Source of the DNA: Actinomycetota bacterium
GTDB lineage: Bacteria > Actinomycetota > Actinomycetes > Mycobacteriales > SCTD01
NCBI GenBank assembly: GCA_019348355.1
Contig: JAHWJP010000013.1
Coordinates: forward strand, 6,993 to 39,086
Reading direction: 5' to 3'
DNA: 32,094 bases
The translations under genes were made by a program, and so were the position numbers. Shown piece by piece: positions 16,603-25,502 of this stretch. Every line of letters begins with the position of its first letter. Position 1 is the stretch's first letter. The notes under the pieces are model-generated. The model made no database searches, had not been told where the DNA came from, and saw only the letters and a program-made list of their open reading frames with translations.

Positions 16603-17505
16603 ATGCCGCGAGCTCGCCAGGGAGAGCCGGCACCGCCGGCAGTCTCGGTGATCGTCCCGGTCTACAACCCCGGCCCGCATCTGGCCGAGGCTCTCGACAG
16701 CCTGCTGGCGCAGACGTGGACGGACTGGGAAGCCGTCGTCGTGGATGACGGCTCGACCGAGGACCTGCGTTGGATCGCCCGCCTCGACCCTCGGATCCGC
16801 CTCTTACGGCAGGCGAACCAGGGCGTGAGCGCGGCGAGGAACACGGCGATCAAGGAAGCCACCGGCGGCCTGCTGGCCTTCCTGGACCAGGACGATGCCT
16901 GGCTGCCGGCCAAGCTCGCCAGGCAGGCGGAGTGGATGGGCCGACATCCTGCAGTCGTGCTGACCTCGACCGGGTTCGAGCGCGTGGACGACGACGGCGG
17001 CTACGTCGGCCCGGGCTACGTCGGCTACAACGGCTCGTACGACGAGCTGCTCCAGGGGTGTGGCATCTGCGCCAGCACCGTTGTGGCACGTCGAGACGGG
17101 GTCCTCGCGGCCGGCCTGTTCCGACCCCTGCTCGTCTCGCAGGACTGGGACCTGTGGTTGCGGCTCGCTGAGCACCAGCCGATCACCCACCTGCCCGAGG
17201 TGCTCGCCCGCTACCGGGAGCACCCCAAGCAGGGCAGCGCCGACTTCCGCCAGCTGTACCGGGATGCGTGCATCGTCCTTGCCGACCACCAGCACCGCTC
17301 GCTCAGCCGGGTAGGGCTCGCCCGCGTGCGACACCTGTCCGGCGCGCAGGCTCTTGACGCTGCGCGTCGCTGCTGGGCTCGCCGGGACGTGCGCGCTGTG
17401 CGACATCTGGGCTATGCGATGAGGTACGCGCCTGCGATGGTCTGGCGGGCGCTGCTGAGCAGGACCTGGACGCAGGTCAGTCGACTTCGCGCGCATCGCG
17501 TGTGA
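16603..17505 (+). CDS. Glycosyltransferase family 2
   Basis: With the ATG at 16603 the product is 300 residues, a GT-A-fold enzyme. It shows VSVIVPVYNPGPHLAEALDS, WEAVVVDDGSTEDL, NQGVSAARNTAI and the metal-binding LDQDDAWL, followed by SQDWDLWLRLAEH carrying the catalytic acid region. The C-terminus is basic and amphipathic, compatible with membrane association. It likely adds a sugar from a nucleotide donor to the growing lipid-linked unit. An upstream ATG at 16546 would overlap the methyltransferase and add unrelated residues. Its 3' end overlaps by 29 bp that of the flippase gene on the other strand. Confidence 0.92.
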   Translation: MPRARQGEPAPPAVSVIVPVYNPGPHLAEALDSLLAQTWTDWEAVVVDDGSTEDLRWIARLDPRIRLLRQANQGVSAARNTAIKEATGGLLAFLDQDDAWLPAKLARQAEWMGRHPAVVLTSTGFERVDDDGGYVGPGYVGYNGSYDELLQGCGICASTVVARRDGVLAAGLFRPLLVSQDWDLWLRLAEHQPITHLPEVLARYREHPKQGSADFRQLYRDACIVLADHQHRSLSRVGLARVRHLSGAQALDAARRCWARRDVRAVRHLGYAMRYAPAMVWRALLSRTWTQVSRLRAHRV

Positions 17506-19117
17506 CAGCCGGTTCCCCGACGGCGACCTGGCGTTGCTGCAGTACGCGCAGCACCAGGCGCACCGGCCGGTCGAGGCGGCCCGGCATGACCCTGCGCAGC
17601 CCCTCCGCGTCCGCCGCGGCGACACCGGTGTTCGTGAGGCGCAACCCACCCACGAAGCACACGGCACCGACCACGGCAGCCAGGACTGCCGCCACGGGGG
17701 CGGGAGAGGGCGCCAGCGAGCAGAGCAGAACTGCTGGCACAGCCGCGGCCAGGGCGACGAACCACGACGCGGACGCTGCGAGGAACGCCTTTGCTGACAG
17801 GGCCTGCACCCTCAGCTCGTGCCGGACGCCGGCCACGAAGAAGGCTGCGAGTGCGGCGGCGTTCGCGATGGTCGCACCCCAGACGCCGAACGGCGGGATC
17901 AAGGCGACGGCGACGACGACGTTGACGACGAGCGCGAACGTGCTGAGCGCCAAGATGACGTCCGTGCGCTGGCGGGCCTGCATGAAGACGATCACCGGGT
18001 TGCAGATGGACTGGAAGCAGGAAGCGGCACCGAGCACGAGGAACAACGGGGCTGCGGCACCGAACGCCGGCCCGTAGATGAGCGGGATGGCGACGTAGAA
18101 CAACGGAAGCGCGACCGCGGTGACCCCGCCTGCAAGGAGCGCTGCCAGGCGCACCGACCGCAGGAAAGCCGCCTTCGCACTTCCGGGGTGAGAGCCGACC
18201 AGGCCGGCGACCGCCGGCGCCAGCGGGCCCAGCAGAGCATCGACGGGCGCCGTGATCTGCGCGCTCACCCCGTAGGCCAGGGCGAACAGGCCGACGGCCT
18301 CCGGCGTCGACAGCCACGACAGCAGCAGCACCTCGCTGCGGGAGAACACCAGCGTCAGGACCAGCCCGGCGAGCCAGGCGAGGGAGCAGAACCGCCAGAA
18401 GCCCGAAGGCATCCGGGTCGGCAGCGTGACGCGCAGCGTGACCCGGCGTCGGACCCTGTCCAGCAGCAGCAGGTTCAACGGCAGTAGGACGCTTGCCGCC
18501 ACCGACCTGGTGGCCCAGACCCCTGCGGCCGTTCCGCTCACGAGGGCAGTCGCCACGACCGAGGCCTGGATGACGAGGTTGGACGCGATGGCGATCTTCG
18601 CCGCCCCCGCGGTCCGGTTCTCGATGGTCAGGCTCAGGGCGGTGGAGCTGAAGGCGGCCGGTAGCGCGACGCTGAGCAGGAGGGCGCCCCGGATCAACCA
18701 GGACTCGTCGCGGGCCAGCACGAGGACCGCGACGACGAGCAGGGGGAGCTGGACGAGCAGGTGGTAGCCCAGCGACCGCCGCAGCAGGTCGTCGGCGCCG
18801 GCGCGGTCGCCGCGCGCCTCCGCCGTCGCGCCCCACTGCACGACCCCGCCGGTGACACCGAGGTTGGTGAACGCGATCGCGAGTCCCAGCGCGAGCGTGA
18901 GGAAGGCCAGCGAGCCGTACGACGCGGGGCCGAGGACCCGTGCCACGACGGCGTTCGCGGCGAAGGCCACGGGGGCGGCCAGCACGGTGTGCAGAACCGT
19001 CCAGAGCGTTCCGGAGACGGCGCGTCCTTGCAGCTCCCGCGCCGACAGGCCCGCTCCCGCAGCCGGAAGCGGCGACGGCGCGCTGTCGTCCGCGAGGGGT
19101 CCGCTGGGCGTCGTCAC
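17477..19117 (-). CDS. Polysaccharide flippase (Wzx/MATE-like, MurJ superfamily)
   Basis: A 546-residue polytopic membrane protein with a ~40-residue polar N-terminus and about 12-14 hydrophobic helices. The first pair reads SGTLWTVLHTVLAAPVAFAA and VARVLGPASYGSLAFLTLAL. The G-P-x-x-Y-G motif in the first helix pair and the SRSEVLLLSWLSTPEAVGLF segment in the middle are typical of oligosaccharide flippases. It should turn lipid-linked repeat units from the inner to the outer leaflet. The GTG start at 19117 lies 10 bp after the upstream glycosyltransferase, so they form an operon. A longer frame upstream is the antisense shadow of that gene. The 29-bp convergent overlap at 17477-17505 is unusual but causes no damage. 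Confidence 0.92.
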   Translation of the reverse strand: MTTPSGPLADDSAPSPLPAAGAGLSARELQGRAVSGTLWTVLHTVLAAPVAFAANAVVARVLGPASYGSLAFLTLALGLAIAFTNLGVTGGVVQWGATAEARGDRAGADDLLRRSLGYHLLVQLPLLVVAVLVLARDESWLIRGALLLSVALPAAFSSTALSLTIENRTAGAAKIAIASNLVIQASVVATALVSGTAAGVWATRSVAASVLLPLNLLLLDRVRRRVTLRVTLPTRMPSGFWRFCSLAWLAGLVLTLVFSRSEVLLLSWLSTPEAVGLFALAYGVSAQITAPVDALLGPLAPAVAGLVGSHPGSAKAAFLRSVRLAALLAGGVTAVALPLFYVAIPLIYGPAFGAAAPLFLVLGAASCFQSICNPVIVFMQARQRTDVILALSTFALVVNVVVAVALIPPFGVWGATIANAAALAAFFVAGVRHELRVQALSAKAFLAASASWFVALAAAVPAVLLCSLAPSPAPVAAVLAAVVGAVCFVGGLRLTNTGVAAADAEGLRRVMPGRLDRPVRLVLRVLQQRQVAVGEPAVTRDAREVD

Positions 19118-19127
19118 GAACGCTGCA

Positions 19128-20258
19128 TCACGCGGAGCCGGCTGCCATGACGGCCTGGTAGACCCGCAGGTGCCCCTCCGCGCTGCGCTGCCAGGAGAAC
19201 CCGGACGCGTGCCGCAGGCCGGTCTCCCGCCTGCGCGCCAGCTCTTCGGCCGGCACCGCGAGCAGGCGGCGCACGCCTTCTGCCAGCGCAGAGCAGGAGC
19301 TGGTGTCGACGTAGAGCGGAGCACCCCCACCGATCTCCCGGAAGACCGCGATGTCACTGCAGAGCACCGGCGTTCCGCATGCCTGTGCCTCCAGCAGGGG
19401 CAGGCCGAAGCCCTCCTCCCGCGACGGCAGAAGCAGCGCGGTAGCCCGCCGCATCAGGGCCGGGACCGCATCGGCAGGCACCATCCCCAGCGCCAGGACG
19501 CCCTCGGACACAGCCGCCTGTGCGTCCAGCCGGTTCGGGGACCACGGACCGACGAGCACCAGGGAGGGCATGTCCGCTTCCTGCGCGTGCAGCGACCGGT
19601 AGGCCTCCACGAGCAGCGCCACGTTCTTGCGCCTGGTCAGCCCGCCGACGTAGAGGAGGTAGGGACCGCGGAGGCCGAAGCTCTCCAGCCGCTGCTCGTC
19701 CTCGCTCTCGGCCACCGGCTGGAAAGCCCCGTGGTCGACGCCGTTCCACACGACGTGGACCCGGCTGCGCGACACCCCCGGGAAGCGAGACAGGATGGTC
19801 TCGCGGGACGTCGCACTCACCGTGATGACGGCCGCGGCACGGCTCAGCAGCCGCTCGGCGCCGGGCAGCAGACGGCCCTCGTCGGGCCAGTGGTCGGCGA
19901 TGACGTCGTGCAGCGTGAGAACGAGCTTGCTGTCCGGGACCGGCGGATCGAGGTCCAGGTGCGTCTGGTGGTACAGCTCGTGCCGCCCGAAGAGCCGGTC
20001 GTACGACGGCAGCAACGCCGAGCGCCCGCGCTGAAGGAGGCGAGTGCTCACCGGCCTGCCGCGGACCGCGACACCGAGCAGCGCCGAAGCGGTGGCTCGC
20101 TGACGAGCGGCGGCGCGGGTCGCCTGCTTCGTGCCGAGGAGCAGAACGCGCACGTCGGCCGTCGAGCGCAGCTGCGTGAGCGCCTTGGCGAAGCCCGTGA
20201 CGTAGGTGCCGGGACCGCCCGAACCCGAGAGGGAGCCGGGGAGCAGTCCTACTCTCAC
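19128..20258 (-). CDS. Glycosyltransferase family 4 (GT-B)
   Basis: The 376-residue protein starts at the GTG at 20258 (VRVGLLPGSLSGSGGPGTYV). Motifs in order: LVLTLHDVIADHWPDEG, ITVSATSRETILSRFP, VHVVWNGVDHGAF, PYLLYVGGLTRRKNVALL and SREEGFGLPLLEAQACGTPV. The GGxGxY and EEGFGLPLLE blocks are those of the widespread mannosyl/rhamnosyl-type GT4 enzymes in capsule loci. Predicted cytoplasmic, peripheral on the membrane. It is the first gene of a two-gene minus-strand operon with the flippase and is separated from a divergent glycosyltransferase by 27 bp. The sugar is not deducible. Confidence 0.93.
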   Translation of the reverse strand: MRVGLLPGSLSGSGGPGTYVTGFAKALTQLRSTADVRVLLLGTKQATRAAARQRATASALLGVAVRGRPVSTRLLQRGRSALLPSYDRLFGRHELYHQTHLDLDPPVPDSKLVLTLHDVIADHWPDEGRLLPGAERLLSRAAAVITVSATSRETILSRFPGVSRSRVHVVWNGVDHGAFQPVAESEDEQRLESFGLRGPYLLYVGGLTRRKNVALLVEAYRSLHAQEADMPSLVLVGPWSPNRLDAQAAVSEGVLALGMVPADAVPALMRRATALLLPSREEGFGLPLLEAQACGTPVLCSDIAVFREIGGGAPLYVDTSSCSALAEGVRRLLAVPAEELARRRETGLRHASGFSWQRSAEGHLRVYQAVMAAGSA

Positions 20259-20285
20259 CGGCCAAAGTCTGACATGGTTCGCGGC

Positions 20286-21389
20286 ATGAGGGTCTGGCTC
20301 GCGCCGAGCAGGTACGCGCCCCATGTAGGCGGCATCGAGACCGTAGTGGCCCAGCTGGCGGGCGAGCTCGCGGCGAGGGGGGATCAGGTTCTGGTCGTCA
20401 CCCACCGGCACCCGGCGGGTCTCCCGGTCGACGAAACCGCCGGTGGGATCCGGGTGCGGCGGCTGACCTTCGACGCACCCGGCCGCAGCGTCGGTGCGCT
20501 GCAGCGCTTCGTGGCCTCGTACCGCGCCGTCGCAGTGGCGCTCGACTGCGAGGCGACTCCGGATGTCCTCCATCTGCACGGCGCGGCGAACCAGTCCCTG
20601 CACCTGGCCCGGTACTCGACGGGACGGGGCATCCCCCTCGTGCTCACCACGCACGGTGAGATCTCCGGCGATGTCGAGGACATCTTCCGTCGCAGCGGGT
20701 ACTTCCGCTTCTCGTTCCGCTTTGCCACGCGGGTGGCGGCGGCGGTCACCGCCCCGAGTGAGCAGACGTTGCAGGAGGCGTCCTTGCTTGCGCCGGGGGT
20801 GCGTGCCAAGGGCCGCGTGGTGCCCAACGGCATTCGCACCGAGGCCTGGCAGCGGTGCCCGCCCGTGCGCGCGACCGGACGGGTGCTCGCTTGGGGACGG
20901 CTGGAGCCGCAGAAGGGCTTCGACCGGTTGCTGGCGGCGTGGCCGCTGGTGCGCCGGCAGCTGCCGCACGCCGAGCTACGGATCGCCGGCGAGGGCGCCC
21001 AGCGGCCGGCCCTGGAGAAGACCGCCTCGGCAGGGGTCCAATTGCTCGGGCGGCTGGGCGAGGCTGAGCTCGTTCAGGAGCTCGGCTCGGCGCAGATCGC
21101 TGCCGTCCCCAGCCGGGTGGAGGCGTTCGGGATGTCCGCGCTGGAGGCTCTGGCCGGCGGACGGCCGGTCCTGCACTCAGGGGTGCCCGCCCTGTCCGAC
21201 GTCGTCGGCGACCACGGCTGGGTCGCCCCGCACGACGATCCCGCGGCACTGGCCGGCGCCCTCGTGGCAGCCCTGCGCGAGGAGCCACGAGCTGTACCCC
21301 CCGAAGCCGTGCAGCGGTTCGACTGGGCCGATGTCGTCGAGGCGTACCGGGGGATGTACGTGGCCGCCGTCAGCGGTGAAGGCTTCTAG
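20286..21389 (+). CDS. Glycosyltransferase family 4 (GT-B)
   Basis: The 367-residue protein begins MRVWLAPSRYAPHVGGIETV (a second ATG at 20274 adds four residues). It has VLTTHGEISGDVEDIF, VTAPSEQTLQEASL, RVVPNGIRTEAW, RVLAWGRLEPQKGFDRLL and the donor-binding PSRVEAFGMSALEALAGGRP. Full GT4 length with both Rossmann domains. It probably transfers one sugar in repeat-unit assembly. It is a lone plus-strand gene between two minus-strand operons. The promoter must lie in the 27-bp gap or in the start of the divergent gene, perhaps giving a leaderless message. Confidence 0.93.
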   Translation: MRVWLAPSRYAPHVGGIETVVAQLAGELAARGDQVLVVTHRHPAGLPVDETAGGIRVRRLTFDAPGRSVGALQRFVASYRAVAVALDCEATPDVLHLHGAANQSLHLARYSTGRGIPLVLTTHGEISGDVEDIFRRSGYFRFSFRFATRVAAAVTAPSEQTLQEASLLAPGVRAKGRVVPNGIRTEAWQRCPPVRATGRVLAWGRLEPQKGFDRLLAAWPLVRRQLPHAELRIAGEGAQRPALEKTASAGVQLLGRLGEAELVQELGSAQIAAVPSRVEAFGMSALEALAGGRPVLHSGVPALSDVVGDHGWVAPHDDPAALAGALVAALREEPRAVPPEAVQRFDWADVVEAYRGMYVAAVSGEGF

Positions 21390-21436
21390 ACGAGAGACGC
21401 GCTGAGCCAGGGGGCGGGCGGCGCTCGGTCAGCTGA

Positions 21437-21462
21437 GTCCCGGCAGCCGCTCAGGCCGGGAC
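21437..21462. terminator. Inverted repeat at the shared 3' end of convergent genes
   Basis: GTCCCGGC (21437-21444) and GCCGGGAC (21455-21462) pair perfectly across a 10-base loop. The hairpin covers the stop of the acyltransferase relic and lies 48 bp after the stop of the plus-strand glycosyltransferase, so it could stop transcription from either side. No T tract. Confidence 0.35.
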
Positions 21463-22037
21463 GAGCATCTCCACGTTCGCCAGCACCTGCTCCCGGGGCC
21501 AGTCCCACCAAGCGAACTCGAGCAGGTAGGCGATGGTCTGCTCGTCGAAGCGGTAGCGCAGGAGCTTCGCAGGGACGCCACCGACAACGCCGTACGGCGG
21601 CACGCTCGCCGTGACCAGCGAGCGCGCGGCGATGACGGCGCCATGCCCGATGGAGACGCCGGACATGACCGTCGCCGCGTGACCGATCCAGACGTCGCTT
21701 CCCACCGTGACGTCGCCGCGGCCGATGTTCGCGCCGTCCTGACCGGCTCCCGGCAGGCCGTACAGCCCCGGAACGGGAAGGTGCTCACCCAGTCCGTGCG
21801 GTGGTTGCCGGCGAGGAAGAACTCGCATGCGGCAAGTGAGCAGTACGAGCCGAGGCGGAGTCTGCCGCCCAGCCAGGTGCCGTCCGGCCGCCGGAACTCG
21901 TGGACGTAGAGCAGGTTCGTGTCGTAGGTGCCCTCGCCCTTGACCACGATCCCCTCCTGCTCCAGCCGAGCCCACTGGCTGGGTGGGGCAGGCGGGGCGA
22001 GGCGGCGCTTCACGGACCGAGCGGCTCGTTGCAGCAC
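21451..22037 (-). pseudogene. Hexapeptide-repeat O-acetyltransferase (CatB/LbH type), frameshifted
   Basis: Starting at GTG 22037 (GGAAGG 7 bases upstream) one frame reads VLQRAARSVKRRL, then GGRLRLGSYCSLAACEFFLAG and NHRTDWVSTFPFRG. The reading must then shift by one base near 21770 to continue as LYGLPGAGQDGANIGRGD, VTVGSDVWIGHAATVMSGVS, AARSLVTASVPPYGVVGG and AKLLRYRFDEQTI. Combined, about 195 residues form a left-handed beta-helix acyltransferase with the catalytic His (GNHRTDW) and the usual VPPYGVVGGVPAK end. A single missing base in a GGGGC tract explains the break. This is either a true recent mutation or a sequencing error. If functional, it would O-acetylate the polymer. It is the last gene of the Wzy/GT operon. 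Confidence 0.85.
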
Positions 22038-22090
22038 GGCGACACCTTCCCACGGCTTCGGCGTTTCTGCGAAGGCCAGATTCTCCGTGA

Positions 22091-23227
22091 TCAGTCCCGC
22101 AGCACGAGGTCCTCGACCCGGTTGAAGACCGCGGACCACTCCAGCTCGCGCACAGCTGCCGGCGCCACACGCGACATGCGCGCCAGGACGGACGCCTCCA
22201 GGCACCCGTCCAGGACCGTCGCGAGCTCCTCGTCGTCGTCCGGGCGCTCGATCAGCCGGCCGCACTCCGGGGTGACGTAAGGGCTGGCGCCAGCGAGCCG
22301 GGTGGTCACGACGGGCAGGCCGGTCGCCAGTGCCTCGACCAGGACGAGCCCGAACGGTTCGTAGTACGTCGGGAGGACGAGCAGGTCGCCAGCGGCGTAG
22401 AAGTCTGCGATCCTCGGGGAGGATCCATGCCAGTACACCTGTGGGACCCAGCCTCGTGCCTCTGCCGCGGCGACCAGCGGCGCCGGGTCCGCCTTCCCCA
22501 CGACGTCGACACGCACGTCATCCCGTCGCAGCCGCGCCAGGGCAGCCAACAGTGTCGCGAAGCCCTTGCGGTGAAGCTCGTTTGCCGCGAAGAGTACGCA
22601 GAGCCGGCCGTCGGGGATCCCGAGCCTTCCGCGGACCTCGTCGCGCACCCGAACCCGATGCTGGTTGTTGAAGAGCGCGGGATTGTAGCCGTTCCCGATG
22701 ACATGGACAGCGTCCGGGTCCACGTCGTACAGCTCGACGAGGTCCTCACGCTCGCGCTCCGAGGTCGCCAGCACCATGCGGGGCGGGTGCCGCTGGAAGT
22801 AGTTGCGCTCGAGTGCGAGCAGAACCTGGTGCCGCGGAAGAGCGTGGCGCCATCGAGCCGAAACCTGCATTGGCCCGACCTGCAACCGCCCAGGCACACG
22901 CAGGAAAGCTCCGTGGACGCTGTGCACCCAACGCACCCCTCCGGGCGCGCAGTTGGCACCCATGCTGATGACTGCGTCGCCCGGGTCGAGCTCCTGCAGG
23001 GCCCGCTGCGAGTCGCGCCGAAAGGCGACCGGCCGCCGGACGTTGCCGAGCTTCGGCTCGACACGGACGTGACGCACGCCCTCGACGGGCGGCGTCATCG
23101 ACGTGCCCACGAACGTGGTAGGTCGACGTCCGGAGAAGTGCTCGAGGGTCTCGCGTGCGATCAGTTCGACGCCGCCGGTGTTGGCTGCCACCGGCCACAC
23201 GAGTGTGACCCCTTTCCGGTCAGACAC
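22091..23227 (-). CDS. Glycosyltransferase family 4 (GT-B)
   Basis: The 378-residue protein starts at GTG 23227, overlapping the stop of the polymerase gene by 8 bp. Motifs are WPVAANTGGVELIARE, AVHVIGNGYNPALFNNQ, LCVLFAANELHRKGFATLLA, and donor-site YYEPFGLVLVEALATGLPVV followed by GRLIERPDDDEEL. All features of a complete GT4 enzyme are present. The overlap shows translational coupling with the polymerase. It adds an unidentified sugar to the repeat unit. Confidence 0.92.
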   Translation of the reverse strand: MSDRKGVTLVWPVAANTGGVELIARETLEHFSGRRPTTFVGTSMTPPVEGVRHVRVEPKLGNVRRPVAFRRDSQRALQELDPGDAVISMGANCAPGGVRWVHSVHGAFLRVPGRLQVGPMQVSARWRHALPRHQVLLALERNYFQRHPPRMVLATSEREREDLVELYDVDPDAVHVIGNGYNPALFNNQHRVRVRDEVRGRLGIPDGRLCVLFAANELHRKGFATLLAALARLRRDDVRVDVVGKADPAPLVAAAEARGWVPQVYWHGSSPRIADFYAAGDLLVLPTYYEPFGLVLVEALATGLPVVTTRLAGASPYVTPECGRLIERPDDDEELATVLDGCLEASVLARMSRVAPAAVRELEWSAVFNRVEDLVLRD

Positions 23228-24515
23228 GGGTATGTGTCTCCTGCTCAGCCACCCCGGCGATCCGGCGCCGCTCCTCCGCTAGGCCGAAGCCCGCGATCAG
23301 CCATGGGAGCGCGGCCGTTCCTGCACTCCAGTAGATATCGACCTGTCCGTGGAGTAGCCGCCCCACCACGCACGCCAAGCCGGCTGTCGCCAGAGGGCCC
23401 GACCCACGAGCCAGCGCCAGCACTGCCGCCGCCTGCAGGATCAGGAAGCCTGCGGTGCCCACGACCCCCGTCTCGGCCATGCTTTCGTTCAGCACGTTGT
23501 TCGGCGCCTGGTTCGCGGCGCCGAAAGCACCGGTGGTGAAGTACTTCAACCCGACGCCGACCACCCAGTTCTCACGCCACAGATCGAAGGTCGCCGTCTC
23601 GACCTGCTCCCTCTGCGCCAGGCTGTCCTGCAGGTTGCCCGTCTCCACCCGTTCCTGGAGCTGGTTCTGGACGCTCACGATGATCAGTGCGGCGATCCCA
23701 CAGACGGCCAGCACCGCGGCCCCCCGAACCGGCAGCCTGCGGGGCCCCTGCCGGCGAACTGCCAGGATGAGCAGGCCGGCGAGGAGGGTCAGGAACGCGC
23801 CGCGTGACTGGGCCGCAGCAAGTCCTGCGCTCAGCGCCACGACGAGCGGAAGTCGCCCCCAGACAGGAAGCCGGAAGACCGGATAGTGAATGACCGCGAG
23901 CAGCAGGAACGTCGCGAACAGACTCCCCACGAAGTTCTTGTGCAGGCCCCACGGGTAGGCGGGTTGCAGCCCCGTGCTCAGTGTGGTGGCGATCGAGGCG
24001 AACGAGACCGTGACGGTTGCGGCCAGCAGCAGGCGCAGTGCCAGCACGTGCCGGCCCGTCCGGACAAGCTGTACTCCGATGATGACGCTGCCGCCCACCA
24101 AGATGGCGCGGTGGAACACCTCGGCATAGGAGCGGATGCTCGGGTGGAACGCGATCGTGAACGTCACCAGGCTGAGGTAAATGGTGAGGCCCAGCAGCAG
24201 GAGCCGCGCGCGCGGAGACAGCGGCCACCTCGATAGCGCCGGCAAGGCGACGGCGGTCGCCCCGATGAGCAGCGCATCGGAGTAGCTGAGGTCGATACCA
24301 CCCAGGTCGAGGCGCTCGACGAGGAAGACGGCAGGAACGGCGAGGACCGAGATGCTCTGGGTGTTGAGCGCCAGGGCACTCAGGACGACGCAAAGGGCCA
24401 CCAGAAGGGCCGCCAACCGCGCCTGCCCTGTCGCCAGCAGAGCGCCGGCCATGGCGGCGTAGAGGGCCAGCCCGGTGGGCGCTAGCAGCTGCTTCCCCCG
24501 CGAAAGCCATGGCAT
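23220..24515 (-). CDS. O-antigen ligase/Wzy-like polysaccharide polymerase
   Basis: With the ATG at 24515 (AGGA 8-9 bases upstream) the product has 431 residues and about 11-12 hydrophobic helices. A large soluble loop between roughly residues 290 and 350 carries ENWVVGVGLKYFTTGAFG and APNNVLNESMAETGVVG. This loop and the upstream AAQSRGAFLTLLAGLL segment are the O-antigen ligase/Wzy_C family signature. The usual His of the H-N pair in WaaL ligases is replaced (PNN), which favours a polymerase role. It would join flipped repeat units at the outer face. It is the first gene of a minus operon with a GT and the acetyltransferase relic, divergent from the GT2 gene across 66 bp. Confidence 0.88.
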   Translation of the reverse strand: MPWLSRGKQLLAPTGLALYAAMAGALLATGQARLAALLVALCVVLSALALNTQSISVLAVPAVFLVERLDLGGIDLSYSDALLIGATAVALPALSRWPLSPRARLLLLGLTIYLSLVTFTIAFHPSIRSYAEVFHRAILVGGSVIIGVQLVRTGRHVLALRLLLAATVTVSFASIATTLSTGLQPAYPWGLHKNFVGSLFATFLLLAVIHYPVFRLPVWGRLPLVVALSAGLAAAQSRGAFLTLLAGLLILAVRRQGPRRLPVRGAAVLAVCGIAALIIVSVQNQLQERVETGNLQDSLAQREQVETATFDLWRENWVVGVGLKYFTTGAFGAANQAPNNVLNESMAETGVVGTAGFLILQAAAVLALARGSGPLATAGLACVVGRLLHGQVDIYWSAGTAALPWLIAGFGLAEERRRIAGVAEQETHTRV

Positions 24516-24581
24516 ACGACATCCTGTTCCGTTGGGCGGTCTGCCCGTCGTGCTGAGACTAGGTCCAGGGAGCAAGCAGGG

Positions 24582-25496
24582 ATGACCCCGGCGGCTACAG
24601 CAACCGCACTTCGCGGGGAGGTGGCGGTGCTCGTCGTGGCCTATGGACAGCCCGAGCTGCTCGAGCGTTCACTGAGTTCGGTGCGCGAGCTGCGCGGGGT
24701 GGTGGTCGACAACAGCAGCGATCGGGAGGTCTGCAAGGTCGTCGAACAGCACGGGTTCAGCTACCTGGCGCCGGGCGACAACCTGGGATTCGCCGGTGGG
24801 GTGAATCTCGGCCTGGCCGAGCTCGGCCGGCAACCGACGACGCCGTACGTCCTGCTGCTGAACCCCGACGCCACCCTGCACCCGGACGACCTCGAACGCC
24901 TGCGCAGCGCGATACGCGCTGATGACCAGCTCGCGGCAGTGGCGCCCACTCTTGTGTCGCCGGACGGAAGAACGGAGCCGACGGTGTGGCCGGGGCCCTC
25001 GCCGGCCCAGGCCTGGGCCGGCGCCGTGGGCCTACGCCGTACGCCGAGGTTCACCTTCCTCAACGGCGCCGTGCTGCTGCTGTCGCGGCGCGCGCTCGAG
25101 GCCGTCGGCGGCTTCGACACCCGGTTCTTCATGTACGCGGAGGAGTGCGACTGGCAGTACCGGGCGACGCGCGCAGGCTGGCATGTCGCGCACGCCACGG
25201 AGGCCAGGGCGGTACATGTGGGAGGCGCCACCAGCTCAGACCCACGGCGACGGCTGCGGTGGTTCCACACGTCGGCGGCGCTGTATGTAGAGAAGTGGTA
25301 CGGCCGTCGCGGTGCAACAATCTTCCTGATCGGCACGGCGGTGGCCGCTCTGCGACGAATCTTCACCGGGGGCAGCGAGCAGCGGCAGGCCCACGTCCTG
25401 GCACTGCGGCTCGCGGCCAAGAACCTGCGGGCGCTCTACGACACCGGCCTCTCTCACCCACAGCGCGGCCCGGGACCGCAGCCACAGCCGGATTAG
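24582..25496 (+). CDS. Glycosyltransferase family 2 (rhamnosyltransferase-like)
   Basis: The 304-residue GT-A enzyme has VAVLVVAYGQPELLERSLSS, VVVDNSS, DNLGFAGGVNLGLAEL, LLLNPDATLHPDDLERL, FLNGAVLLLSRRALEAVGGF and FMYAEECDWQYRATRAGW. This exact series (DNSS, NxGFAGGVN, NPD, AEExDWxYR) defines the WbbL/RfbF-type GT2 group that often transfers rhamnose. A possible membrane-attaching hydrophobic helix lies near the C-terminus (ATIFLIGTAVAAL). The ATG start is the first codon of a lone plus-strand gene; it ends 6 bp before the stop of the convergent GT4 gene. Confidence 0.93.
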   Translation: MTPAATATALRGEVAVLVVAYGQPELLERSLSSVRELRGVVVDNSSDREVCKVVEQHGFSYLAPGDNLGFAGGVNLGLAELGRQPTTPYVLLLNPDATLHPDDLERLRSAIRADDQLAAVAPTLVSPDGRTEPTVWPGPSPAQAWAGAVGLRRTPRFTFLNGAVLLLSRRALEAVGGFDTRFFMYAEECDWQYRATRAGWHVAHATEARAVHVGGATSSDPRRRLRWFHTSAALYVEKWYGRRGATIFLIGTAVAALRRIFTGGSEQRQAHVLALRLAAKNLRALYDTGLSHPQRGPGPQPQPD

Positions 25497-25502
25497 ACCA
25501 GG

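Noticed and set aside
18852-20285. N-terminal extension of the plus-strand glycosyltransferase to 845 residues
   Set aside because: The extension is antisense to the flippase and GT4 genes; family homology begins at MRVWLAPSRY.
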